From contig NZ_KB908222.1 in the NCBI RefSeq assembly GCF_000382365.1, positions 122,222 through 186,221 on the forward strand: a stretch of DNA of 64,000 nt. The letters run 5' to 3'. Each line of letters starts with the position of its first letter. The first letter of the stretch is position 1. Position numbers and translations under genes: made by a program. Under the pieces are notes generated by a model. The model ran no database searches, was not told the DNA's origin, and saw nothing but the letters and a program-made list of their open reading frames with translations. Origin of the DNA: Pannonibacter phragmitetus DSM 14782. Lineage in GTDB: Bacteria; Pseudomonadota; Alphaproteobacteria; Rhizobiales; Stappiaceae. Positions 39,123 through 46,824 of the stretch are shown one piece after another.

Positions 39123-39158
39123 AAACCAAGGCCGGGGCGTCGCTCCGGCCTTGGTTTT
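39123..39158 (+). terminator. Intrinsic terminator of fba
   Basis: A 13-bp perfect stem (39123-39135 with 39145-39157), whose right arm ends in TTTT. Strong. Confidence 0.85.
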
Positions 39159-39221
39159 GCGTAGCACCGGCGAAAAATCTAGTCCGGCATCCCAGACATG
39201 CGATAAAATTACACAAGCCGC

Positions 39222-40223
39222 TCAACCATGAAGTATGGGGCTCCGATAGTTCTCTAGAAAATTTCCACATTTTTCATTTTCAAGACTAACAATTGGATTC
39301 GACGAAAGTTTTAATAATTCACACAGCTTTCTTTTTATAAAGATTTGATTTTGATCAGAAATTCCATAAGAAGTTCCGTAAACACGGGCACTTGATGAAG
39401 TGTCTATTTCCAGAATTTTTAGATTTATCTCCATAAAAGAGAAACCAAGAAAGACAATAACTTCAGATTTTTTCAATATACTCTGAATCTCTTGAGACTT
39501 TCTACTATCTTTTTGCTCTGTAAAAGTCTTCACCTCAAGTGATCTTTTTTGCAAAGAATGAAAGTCAAGATCTAGACCAAATCGCGTATCCCCACCCCAG
39601 TTACCTACAATATCCCCAACAGATCCATACACATGTACAATATTCATTGATTTAACAATATTCAAAGAATCAATTTCAGAAATAAGAAAATACCTTTGCA
39701 AGGCCTTCCATATATAAAACTCGATACATCTATCATAATTGAATACAATCATACTTACATTTGAAAATATGTCAGCGACATCATCTGAGGAAACAAATTC
39801 GTTCGCCATTTTAAAAAAAGCTTCACACCAAAATTTAGAAAAATCTGGCAAATCATGTGGGTTAATTGTATCTGTATTAGAATATTTAAATTGACTAAGC
39901 AAACTAACGCTTTCCGATTCAAGAATACACTTGACAATCGCCATTTTTCCGACAGTTTTTATTTCTTCATTTTCTGCATGAGTGTGCAGAAAATTGTCTA
40001 TGGATATCGCGTGTGGCAACCCCCTCGTAATAGACAAAGCAGCATCACGATACTGGTTCGGTTGAGAGACATACCGCTCACACATTTCCCTAAAGCCACC
40101 AGAATAAGATCTATCCCATCGAAGAAATTCAGATATTTTTCCTTTAAGCTCCTCTCCTAAAGGCATGCCAACTTCACGGCTAGCACCGGCACCAATAACG
40201 AAAACCGTCTTCTGCTCAAACAT
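39222..40223 (-). CDS. SIR2-like family protein (candidate NADase / defence gene)
   Basis: A 333-residue stand-alone protein with a SIR2-like Rossmann fold: nucleotide-binding VIGAGASREVGMP (about 9-21), SIDNFLH (about 74-80), FNYD (161-164) with the Asn of SIR2 enzymes, HVYG (197-200) holding the likely catalytic His, and a C-terminal FLGFSF block. Such SIR2-domain proteins in bacteria include antiphage NADases. Composition is strongly AT-rich against GC-rich neighbours, so it is probably acquired. It has no partner gene visible beside it. The start at 40223 has GAGG upstream; a frame from 40286 adds 21 residues without an RBS. Confidence 0.75.
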   Translation of the reverse strand: MFEQKTVFVIGAGASREVGMPLGEELKGKISEFLRWDRSYSGGFREMCERYVSQPNQYRDAALSITRGLPHAISIDNFLHTHAENEEIKTVGKMAIVKCILESESVSLLSQFKYSNTDTINPHDLPDFSKFWCEAFFKMANEFVSSDDVADIFSNVSMIVFNYDRCIEFYIWKALQRYFLISEIDSLNIVKSMNIVHVYGSVGDIVGNWGGDTRFGLDLDFHSLQKRSLEVKTFTEQKDSRKSQEIQSILKKSEVIVFLGFSFMEINLKILEIDTSSSARVYGTSYGISDQNQIFIKRKLCELLKLSSNPIVSLENEKCGNFLENYRSPILHG

Positions 40224-40330
40224 GCGCAACCTCAGGAATCGAAGATGAGGCAAAACTAGCAATCTCAAGATAGATACAAAACCCATCTCTGCGCTTGCGT
40301 CGTGCTTTTGCCGTCTTTAGGGACATAGGT

Positions 40331-41020
40331 ATGTACCATGTGCCCGCATGCCGGGCCGAACAGACGGATACCGCCTTGAACCGCCCGCGCCTTTATCTGG
40401 TTACGCCGCCCGTTTTCGATCTCGAAGCCTTTGCCCCGCGCCTTGAAGCCGCGCTGTCGGGCGGGGATGTGGCCTGCGTGCTCATCTATCAGCCCGAGGC
40501 GACCGCCAAGGCCCTGCAGGACACGGCTGCAAAGCTGGTGCCCATGATCCAGAAGGCGGAAGCCGCCGCGCTGATCTACCGCGACACGCAGGTGACCGGC
40601 CGCACGGGCGCAGACGGCGCCCATATCGACAGCTCCTTCGAGGACATCAAGCTGGCCATGGAAAGCCTGCAGCCGGCGCGCATTGTCGGCGCGGGCGGCA
40701 CCAAGATGAAACACGAGGAAATGGAAATCGCCGAAAGCGGCGTGGACTATCTGTTCTTCGGCCGGCTGGACCTTGAGGAGCAGCCCGGCGCCCATGCCAA
40801 GACGCTGGAGCGCGCCGAATGGTGGGCGGAGCTGTTCTCCACGCCTTGCGTTGCCCTTGGCGGCAATGATCTGGCCACCCTCGGCGAAACGGCGGACACC
40901 AAGGCCGACTTCGTTGCCCTGAAGGATGCCATCTGGCAGCATCCGGAAGGCCCGGCGCAAGCCGTGCGCCTTGCCAATGCGATTCTCGATCAGCACCCGT
41001 TTGAAGAGGACGAGGAATGA
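40331..41020 (+). CDS. ThiE-like phosphate-binding barrel protein (degenerate)
   Basis: A 229-residue TIM-barrel relative of thiamine-phosphate synthase: N-terminal RLYLVTPP, GADGAHID and DYLFFGRLD resemble ThiE blocks. But the pyrophosphate-site motif (GxSTHS) is replaced by GAGGTKMKHEE, and the C-terminal phosphate loop (AIGGI type) by ALGGND. This is why catalytic function as ThiE is doubtful. The same ThiE-like gene beside a Sel1-repeat gene is familiar in Hyphomicrobiales. It overlaps the next start by four bases (ATGA). Confidence 0.75.
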   Translation: MYHVPACRAEQTDTALNRPRLYLVTPPVFDLEAFAPRLEAALSGGDVACVLIYQPEATAKALQDTAAKLVPMIQKAEAAALIYRDTQVTGRTGADGAHIDSSFEDIKLAMESLQPARIVGAGGTKMKHEEMEIAESGVDYLFFGRLDLEEQPGAHAKTLERAEWWAELFSTPCVALGGNDLATLGETADTKADFVALKDAIWQHPEGPAQAVRLANAILDQHPFEEDEE

Positions 41021-42327
41021 CCCTGCCGCGCCGGACCCTGACCGGAAGCCAGTTTCCCGAAACGGCGGAGGCATCTGCCCGCCCGCCCCTGCGCCGTGGC
41101 CTGAGGCCCGGCGCACCGGGTCTGGCTTTGGCAGGTCTGGCGCTGGCTGCGCTCTGCGCAGCCACGGGCAGCAGCTTTGCCCAGACGGCGGCTCCAGCAA
41201 CGCCTGCAGCCCCGGCACAGGAGCAATCCGCGCCGCCAGCTGCCGAAACTCCGGCAGCCCAAACTCCAGCAGCCCCGGCCCCGGCAGGCGAGACAGCAGC
41301 AGGCCAGCCTCCTGCTGCTGCGGATGGCGCTGAAGGCACGGCCGCAGAGCCCGCCACCGAAGCCGATGCAGCTGCACGTGCCCTTGCCCGCTACGAGCCG
41401 GAACCGCTTGTCAGCCTGATTGAGGCGGGTCCGCCGCTGATGGAACCGGGTGAGCCGATTGATGCCGATTTCGCCTATGGCGTCTTCCAGCGCGGCTGGT
41501 ATCTGACGGCGCTTGCCGTTGCCACCCCGCTGGCTGAGGAAGGCGACCGGGCGGCGCAGACCCTGCTGGGCGTGATGCATGAAACCGGCCTTGGCGTGGC
41601 GCGGGACTGGAAGAAGGCTGCGGACTGGTATCAGGTCGCAAGCAATTCCGGCGACGCCAATGCGGCCTACCGGCTAGGGCAGATGTATCTGCTGGGCGAA
41701 GGGGTTGAGGCCGACAAGAAAAGAGCGGCCGATCTCTTCCAGAAAGCCGCTGATGCGGGCATTCCGGGCGCCATCTACAATCTGGCAATCCTCTATCAGG
41801 AAGGCGAAGGCCGCCCCTATGACGAGGAGCGCGCCTCCCAGCTGCTGCTGCAGGCCGCTGAGAAGGATGACGTGGAAGCGCAATATGCCCTCGGCCTCCA
41901 GTTCCTGGAAGGCGGCGAGAAAGTTCGCGACCCGATCAAGGGCGCCAACTGGCTGGGCCGGGCGGCCCGGCGCGGACACACCTCGGCACAAGTTTACTAC
42001 GGCATCCTGCGCTTTCAGGGACGCGGCGTGGAACCGGACGAGGCGGATGCTGCAGACTGGTTCGAGCGGGCCGCGCGGGCCGGAAATCCGGTGGGCATGA
42101 ACCGGCTTGCCCGCGTCTATGCCTTCGGCCGTGGCCGGCCCGTCGATCAGACCGAGGCCGCCGCCTGGCACTATGTGGCGCGCGCGCTTGGCCTTTCCGA
42201 TCTGGAACTGGATGGCTACGTGGGATCGCTGGACCAGGAAACCGTGACCAAGGCCATGGAACGCGCAGGCGCCTTGACCGCCACGCTGATCCCCAAACCG
42301 CTGGATCCGGACAGAGCCACCCCCTGA
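41017..42327 (+). CDS. Sel1-repeat protein with Ala/Pro-rich N-terminal region
   Basis: A 436-residue exported or membrane-anchored protein: a hydrophobic segment (about 34-56; ALAGLALAALCAATG), a Pro/Ala/Gln low-complexity linker (to about 120), then a solenoid of Sel1-like repeats (about 150-400) such as DWKKAADWYQVASNSGDANAAYRLGQ. Such proteins are scaffolds; a periplasmic regulatory role like ExoR is possible but unproven. It is coupled to the ThiE-like gene and precedes efp. Confidence 0.85.
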   Translation: MTLPRRTLTGSQFPETAEASARPPLRRGLRPGAPGLALAGLALAALCAATGSSFAQTAAPATPAAPAQEQSAPPAAETPAAQTPAAPAPAGETAAGQPPAAADGAEGTAAEPATEADAAARALARYEPEPLVSLIEAGPPLMEPGEPIDADFAYGVFQRGWYLTALAVATPLAEEGDRAAQTLLGVMHETGLGVARDWKKAADWYQVASNSGDANAAYRLGQMYLLGEGVEADKKRAADLFQKAADAGIPGAIYNLAILYQEGEGRPYDEERASQLLLQAAEKDDVEAQYALGLQFLEGGEKVRDPIKGANWLGRAARRGHTSAQVYYGILRFQGRGVEPDEADAADWFERAARAGNPVGMNRLARVYAFGRGRPVDQTEAAAWHYVARALGLSDLELDGYVGSLDQETVTKAMERAGALTATLIPKPLDPDRATP

Positions 42328-42470
42328 CAAGTAACCGCTTTGCAGGTTTTTCCTTGAATTTGCGCCCGTTTTGTGTTGGACAGGCGCGTCATTGGTGCCC
42401 GCTCGCCGTCCTTATCCGGCAGAGCGTGGATGCACCGTCAGGTTTCACGCCCTAATCAATCGGTCGTTTC

Positions 42471-43034
42471 ATGAAGATCAACGGTAACGAGATCAAGCCC
42501 GGCAATGTTCTCCAGCATCAGGAGACGCTCTGGGCGGTCGTCAAGGTGGACCACGTCAAGCCCGGCAAGGGTGGCGCGTTCGCCCAGGTGGAAATGAAGA
42601 ATCTCATCGACGGCCGCAAGCTGAACGAGCGCTTTCGTTCGGAAGACAAGGTCGAGCGCGTCCGTCTGGAGCAGAAGGACTTCCAGTTCCTCTACATCCA
42701 GGAAGACGTCCTGATCTTCATGGACACCGAAACCTACGAGCAGCTTGAGCTGCAGAAGGACTTCGTCGGTGACCGCGCCGCCTTCCTGCAGGACGGCATG
42801 ATGGTGACCGTGGAACTGCACGAAGAGAAGCCGATCGGCATCACCCTGCCGCAGTTTGTCACCCTGCAGATCACCGAGGCCGATGCCGTGGTGAAGGGCC
42901 AGACCCAGTCCTCGTCCTACAAGCCGGCCATTCTGGAAAACGGCGTGCGCGTGCTCGTGCCCCCGTTCATCACCGCTGGCGAGAAGATCATCGTCGACAC
43001 CGGCACGGTCGAATACGTCCGCCGCGCGGACTGA
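42471..43034 (+). CDS. efp: Elongation factor P
   Basis: Relieves ribosome stalling at polyproline stretches. The 187-residue product is the standard length, with the modification loop [10 protein letters not shown]; the target lysine is K33, of the type beta-lysylated by EpmA. C-terminal domains carry the [13 protein letters not shown] and [20 protein letters not shown] blocks. It lies between the Sel1 gene and suhB. Confidence 0.97.
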   Translation: MKINGNEIKPGNVLQHQETLWAVVKVDHVKPGKGGAFAQVEMKNLIDGRKLNERFRSEDKVERVRLEQKDFQFLYIQEDVLIFMDTETYEQLELQKDFVGDRAAFLQDGMMVTVELHEEKPIGITLPQFVTLQITEADAVVKGQTQSSSYKPAILENGVRVLVPPFITAGEKIIVDTGTVEYVRRAD

Positions 43035-43056
43035 TCTTACTTCTGAAAATCCTTAC

Positions 43057-43084
43057 GCCCGGCGCTCCCCGTGGAGTGCCGGGC
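43057..43084 (+). other. Long hairpin between efp and suhB
   Basis: A nearly continuous stem GCCCGGC-GCTCC / GGAGT-GCCGGGC with a CCGT loop lies just before the suhB start, with no T-run. It could be an attenuator or an element controlling suhB translation; not matched to a known family. Confidence 0.4.
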
Positions 43085-43115
43085 TCCCCATTCCAAAGAC
43101 CCGGCAAGACAGATC

Positions 43116-43910
43116 ATGGCACGTACAGCAATCCTCAACGTAATGGTCCAGGCAGCAATGAAGGCCGGACGTTCGCTCGTGCGTGACTTCGGCGAAGTCG
43201 AAAACCTTCAGGTCTCGCGCAAGGGCCCCGGCGACTTCGTGTCTGCCGCCGACCGCCGCGCCGAAGAGATCATCCGCGCCGAACTGACCAAGGCACGGCC
43301 CACCTATGGCCTGCTGATGGAAGAATCCGGCGAGACGCCCGGCGAAGACGGCCAGCACCGCTGGATCGTCGATCCGCTTGACGGCACCACCAATTTCCTG
43401 CACGGCATTCCGGTCTTCGCCATTTCCATCGCGCTGGAGCGCCAGGGCCAGATCGTTGCCGGTGTCATCTTCAATCCGGTGATGGACGAGCTTTACACGG
43501 CCGAGCGCGGCCGTGGCGCCTTCGTCAATGACCGGCGCCTGCGCGTTGCCGCCCGCACCGCCCTGCCGGACAGCCTGATCGGCACCGGCCTGCCGTTCCT
43601 TGGCCGCGGCGACCATGGCCGTGCCCTCAAGGAACTGCGCTACGTGATGCCGGAAGTCGCCGGTGTCCGCCGCATCGGCGCTGCCGCGCTCGACCTTGCC
43701 TATGTCGCCTCGGGCCGCCTCGACGGCTTCTGGGAGCACAGCCTGAACCCCTGGGACATTGCAGCCGGCATCCTGATGATCCGCGAAGCCGGCGGCTATG
43801 TCAGCGACATTGACGGCAAGGACACGATGCTGGAGACCGGCTCGGTGGTCGCTGGCAACGAGTTCATCAAGGCCCAGCTGCAGAAGCTGCTGAAGAGCGC
43901 AGCCGAGTAA
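43116..43910 (+). CDS. suhB: Inositol-phosphate phosphatase family protein SuhB
   Basis: Mg-dependent phosphatase of the IMPase family; SuhB also affects rRNA transcription in enterobacteria. The 264 residues have the metal-site motifs LLMEESGE, WIVDPLDGTTNFLHG and SLNPWDIAAGILMIREAGG. The start at 43116 (MARTAILNVM) matches the family. It is followed by a strong terminator. Confidence 0.95.
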   Translation: MARTAILNVMVQAAMKAGRSLVRDFGEVENLQVSRKGPGDFVSAADRRAEEIIRAELTKARPTYGLLMEESGETPGEDGQHRWIVDPLDGTTNFLHGIPVFAISIALERQGQIVAGVIFNPVMDELYTAERGRGAFVNDRRLRVAARTALPDSLIGTGLPFLGRGDHGRALKELRYVMPEVAGVRRIGAAALDLAYVASGRLDGFWEHSLNPWDIAAGILMIREAGGYVSDIDGKDTMLETGSVVAGNEFIKAQLQKLLKSAAE

Positions 43911-43958
43911 CACAGCAGGCGTTTACAGCAACCCGCACGCCCGCCCGGCATGAACACG

Positions 43959-43994
43959 CAGCGCAGAAGCCCTATGCTTCTGCGCTGTTTTTTT
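43959..43994 (+). terminator. Intrinsic terminator of suhB
   Basis: Perfect 12-bp stem CAGCGCAGAAGC/GCTTCTGCGCTG with loop CCTAT, followed by seven T. Very strong. Confidence 0.95.
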
Positions 43995-44023
43995 CTGCCA
44001 CCTCCAATATTTCCCTTCCGTCT

Positions 44024-44149
44024 TGCCATGGCTTGACCATGGCATCCATGCCCTTGTCTCTCCCGGACTTCGGCGGCAATGGGCAGGCCTGATGTCCGGC
44101 TTTTCAAGCCTTAAAGTCACGGGGTGGATGCCATGGTCAAGCCATGGCA
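44024..44149. repeat. 25-bp inverted repeat, MITE- or REP-like element
   Basis: Left arm 44024-44048 begins TGCCATGGCTTGACCATGGC; the right arm 44125-44149 is its exact reverse complement. Each arm is itself rich in CCATGG. The 76-base interior shows no coding sense. Confidence 0.75.
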
Positions 44150-44213
44150 GGACGAAGATGGTGGGGCAGGAGTCTGCCCCCAGGAACGCGCGGGAACCCG
44201 GGATTTATCCGTC

Positions 44214-44252
44214 GAAGGCCGGAGGGCAAAACCGCTCTCCGGCCTTCTGCTT
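44214..44252 (+). terminator. Terminator-like hairpin after the inverted repeat
   Basis: Perfect 11-bp stem GAAGGCCGGAG/CTCCGGCCTTC (44214-44224 with 44237-44247), followed by TGCTTTTC. As suhB already has a terminator, this one implies a separate small transcript, or read-through control. Confidence 0.6.
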
Positions 44253-44352
44253 TTCAATTAAGCTTTTGCTAACGCGCGATTAACGGTTTTCAACAAACGG
44301 TAAATCGCGCTATCACTGGTGCCAACAGCAACAGGCGGAAGCTCGACGGTTC

Positions 44353-45345
44353 ATGGCACGCGATTTCGATCCCTACAGCCTGTCCAGTCCCAAGGCGTAT
44401 CTCTCGTTCATGATCATCTTCCTGGTGATCGTTGCCTTCGTCGCCTTCATCCTGAACCAGCAGATCGCCACAGCCTTCATGAGCAATCCCGGCCTCAACG
44501 GGATGATTGTGCTCACCGGCCTGTTCGGCATCATGCTGACGTTTGCCCGCGTCGTGCGGCTGTTTCCCGAGATTGCCTGGGTCAACAGCTTCCGCATCGG
44601 GGATCCGGGCATCGAAGTGCGCCGTCCGCCGGTGCTGCTGGCGCCGATGGCCTCGCTGCTGGGCAACAAGGTGGGCGAAATGGCGCTGACGCCGACCACC
44701 TCACGCTCGATTCTCGATTCCATCGGCATGCGCCTTGATGAGTCGCGCGAGATTGCCCGCTACATGACCGGCCTGCTCGTATTCCTCGGCCTGCTCGGCA
44801 CCTTCTGGGGCCTGTTGCAGACGGTAAGTGCCGTCGGCTCCACCATCCAGTCTCTGGATGTGGTGTCCGGCGACACCGGCGTTATCTTCGAGGACCTGAA
44901 GGCAGGCCTGCAGGCGCCACTTTCCGGCATGGGCACGGCGTTCTCGTCCTCGCTCTTCGGCCTCACCGGCTCGCTGGTTCTCGGCTTCCTCGATCTTCAG
45001 GCCGGACAGGCGCAGAACCGCTTCTACACGGAGCTGGAAGACTGGCTGTCCACCGTCACCGAAATCGAGCAGGAAGAGACGCGCGCACCCGTTGCCGCCG
45101 CCCCTGATACGGACAAGCTGCAACTGGCCATCGAGCGGCTGCAGCGCGCGGTGGAGGAAGGCGGCAGCAAGGCCGCCAATCAGGCCATGGCAAACCTTGC
45201 CGAAGGCATCCAGGGCCTCGTCAAGCACGTGCGCTCCGAGCAGCAGATGATGCGCGAATGGGCCGACACACAGAGCGCCCAGCAGAAGCGGGTGGAGAAC
45301 CTCCTCTCCTCCATCGCAGCGGCCTTCGACCGCGCCAAGGAGTGA
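44353..45345 (+). CDS. MotA/TolQ/ExbB-like proton-channel protein
   Basis: A 330-residue membrane protein of the MotA/TolQ/ExbB type: helices at about 17-36, 49-66, 136-160 and 198-218, with the family block YMTGLLVFLGLLGTFWGLLQ and GMGTAFSSSLFGLTGSLVLGF. The C-terminal 90 residues are cytoplasmic and coiled-coil-like (DKLQLAIERLQRAVEEGG). It is followed three bases later by an OmpA-domain protein with a motor-type membrane helix. The pair looks like an ion-driven motor distinct from TolQR elsewhere in the window; its role is unknown. Confidence 0.85.
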   Translation: MARDFDPYSLSSPKAYLSFMIIFLVIVAFVAFILNQQIATAFMSNPGLNGMIVLTGLFGIMLTFARVVRLFPEIAWVNSFRIGDPGIEVRRPPVLLAPMASLLGNKVGEMALTPTTSRSILDSIGMRLDESREIARYMTGLLVFLGLLGTFWGLLQTVSAVGSTIQSLDVVSGDTGVIFEDLKAGLQAPLSGMGTAFSSSLFGLTGSLVLGFLDLQAGQAQNRFYTELEDWLSTVTEIEQEETRAPVAAAPDTDKLQLAIERLQRAVEEGGSKAANQAMANLAEGIQGLVKHVRSEQQMMREWADTQSAQQKRVENLLSSIAAAFDRAKE

Positions 45346-45348
45346 TCC

Positions 45349-46380
45349 ATGGCGGGTTTTCGCGGCCGCAGGCGCAATCAGGACATCGACTACTGGCCGA
45401 GCTTCGTGGATGCGCTGACCACGCTGCTGCTGGTGCTCATCTTCCTGCTGTCGATCTTCGTCATCGCCCAGTTCGTGCTCAGCCAGCAGCTGTCCGGCCG
45501 GGATTCGGTGCTGAGCCGCCTGAATGCGCAGATCAGCGAGCTGACCGAGCTTTTGTCGCTGGAACGGGCTTCCAAGCGTGATCTGGAAACAACCGTAGCC
45601 ACGCTGCAGGCCAGCCTCGGCGAAGCCACCAGCGAGCGCGACAGGCTCTCCGGCCTGCTGTCTGACCGCGAGGGCGCCGCCGCCAGCGCCGGCGGCGAGC
45701 TTGCAGCCCTCGAGGGCACCCTCAACGAGGAGCGGCAGGTCAGCCAGCGCGCGCTGGCGCAGGTGGAGCTGCTGAACCAGCAGATCGCCGCCCTGCGCCG
45801 CCAGCTGGCCGCCGCCAATGCGGCGCTGGAGGCTTCCGAGGCCAAGGAAAGCGAAAGCCAGGCCCGCATCGCCAGCCTTGGCCAGCGGCTCAATGCAGCG
45901 CTGGTGCAGCGGGTGCAGGAGCTGAACCGCTACCGCTCTGACTTCTTTGGCCGCCTGCGCGAGCTTCTGTCCCAGCGCTCCGATATCCGCGTGGTGGGCG
46001 ACCGCTTCGTCTTCCAGTCGGAAGTGCTGTTCCCCTCCGGCTCCGACGAAATCAATCCCAATGGCCGGGTGGAACTGGACAAGCTGGCTGAGGCGCTGCT
46101 GGAACTTGAGGGGCAGATCCCGGCTGAAATCCAGTGGGTGCTGCGCGTTGACGGCCACACTGATGCGGTGCCGCTGTCCGGCACGGGACGCCTGCGCGAT
46201 AACTGGGAGCTGTCCTCCTCCCGCGCCACCTCGGTGGTGCGCTACCTGATCAGCAAGGGCGTCGACCCCAAGCACCTCGTGGCCGCCGGCTTCGGCGAGT
46301 TCCAGCCTCTGGAGCCGGGCAATACCCCCGAAATTAACGCCCGCAACCGCCGCATCGAGCTGAAGCTGACGGAACGGTGA
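45349..46380 (+). CDS. OmpA-domain, MotB-like partner of the proton channel
   Basis: A 343-residue protein with one membrane helix (about 22-44) led by YWPSFVDALTTLLLVLIF, placing Asp21 like the ion-carrying Asp of MotB. Then a long periplasmic coiled coil (about 50-195) and a C-terminal OmpA-like peptidoglycan-binding domain with VDGHTDAVP and RNRRIELKLTER. Architecture and adjacency indicate a stator-like complex anchored to the cell wall. Confidence 0.85.
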   Translation: MAGFRGRRRNQDIDYWPSFVDALTTLLLVLIFLLSIFVIAQFVLSQQLSGRDSVLSRLNAQISELTELLSLERASKRDLETTVATLQASLGEATSERDRLSGLLSDREGAAASAGGELAALEGTLNEERQVSQRALAQVELLNQQIAALRRQLAAANAALEASEAKESESQARIASLGQRLNAALVQRVQELNRYRSDFFGRLRELLSQRSDIRVVGDRFVFQSEVLFPSGSDEINPNGRVELDKLAEALLELEGQIPAEIQWVLRVDGHTDAVPLSGTGRLRDNWELSSSRATSVVRYLISKGVDPKHLVAAGFGEFQPLEPGNTPEINARNRRIELKLTER

Positions 46381-46463
46381 GGGGCGGAGAGGAAGATCCC
46401 GTCTCATTGTTGCCGAATTGACCAGACGCAACTGCCTGCAACAACCCGGGAAGCCTTTCCGGT

Positions 46464-46513
46464 GTCATCCCGGTTTGCCGCACAGCGGCAAGGCCGGGAT
46501 CCAGTATTCCCGG
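46464..46513 (+). repeat. GTCATCC...GGATCCAGTAT palindromic element, first copy
   Basis: Starts GTCATCCCGG, has an inner hairpin (TTGCCGC/GCGGCAA) and ends GGGATCCAGTATTCCC. Confidence 0.65.
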
Positions 46514-46589
46514 CAATGCAGATGGCTTGACCAAGTTAAAGGCGTAATACCGACTCTAGATGAGCTTAACTCATCGAGAGTTGCTCAAA

Positions 46590-46650
46590 CCCTTGCGGCG
46601 CTTGAGCATTTTCAAGGCGTGATGCGTCAGCATCTCAGAGCCTTGGTATA
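46590..46650 (+). repeat. Dispersed stem-loop repeat, copy A
   Basis: Reads GCGGCGCTTGAGC, then CAAGGCGTGATGCGTCAGCA, TCTCAGAGCCTTGGTATA. Matches copy C on the opposite strand at 29.6 kb over about 50 bases with few differences. Confidence 0.8.
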
Positions 46651-46655
46651 ACACC

Positions 46656-46694
46656 GGGGATACTGGATCCTCACCTTCGTGAGGATGACAGGGA
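46656..46694 (-). repeat. GTCATCC...GGATCCAGTAT palindromic element, second copy
   Basis: On the minus strand it starts GTCATCCTCAC and ends GGATCCAGTATCCCC, the same outer ends as the first copy but with a different inner hairpin. Confidence 0.65.
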
Positions 46695-46765
46695 GAGCGT
46701 GGATGAGCCGCCGAAGAACATGCCGAGCCCCCTAACTGCAGAACTTGATCCGGCCTTATCCGCTC

Positions 46766-46800
46766 CCAAACAACAAAGGCCGCCCCAATGGGACGGCCTT
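46766..46800 (-). terminator. Intrinsic terminator of the DUF1013 gene
   Basis: Stem AAGGCCGCCCC/GGGACGGCCTT (one mismatch), followed on the minus strand by TTGTTGTTTG. It lies 25 bases past the stop. Confidence 0.75.
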
Positions 46801-46824
46801 GCATGATCGCGAAACGCTGACGGC

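Larger units (their letters stand above)
43911..44352. other. Intergenic region with terminator, long inverted repeat and second terminator
   Basis: 442 bases without a convincing gene. In order: the suhB terminator, a 25-bp inverted repeat with arms 76 bases apart (44024-44149), a second terminator-like hairpin (44214-44252), then an AT-rich promoter area for the MotA-like gene. Confidence 0.6.
46381..46824. other. Repeat-rich intergenic region
   Basis: 444 bases between two convergent genes, made largely of repeats: two GTCATCC elements in opposite orientation (46464-46513 and 46656-46694) flanking a copy of the dispersed stem-loop repeat (46590-46650), then the DUF1013 terminator. No gene was seen. 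Confidence 0.75.

Noticed and set aside
39162..40190. A 10-base direct repeat TAGCACCGGC on both sides of the SIR2-like gene, as possible target-site duplication
   Set aside because: The right copy is inside the coding sequence (in the GAGAS region), so it cannot be the insertion boundary; the match is short enough to be chance.
43057..43084. efp-suhB hairpin as the suhB RNA motif
   Set aside because: It is a single GC-rich hairpin with no T-run, and I could not match it to the known structure; left as an unassigned hairpin.
44353..46380. MotA-like/OmpA-like pair as a Zorya defence system
   Set aside because: No zorC, zorD or zorE-like genes lie beside it, and the neighbours are core housekeeping genes; kept as an uncharacterised motor instead.
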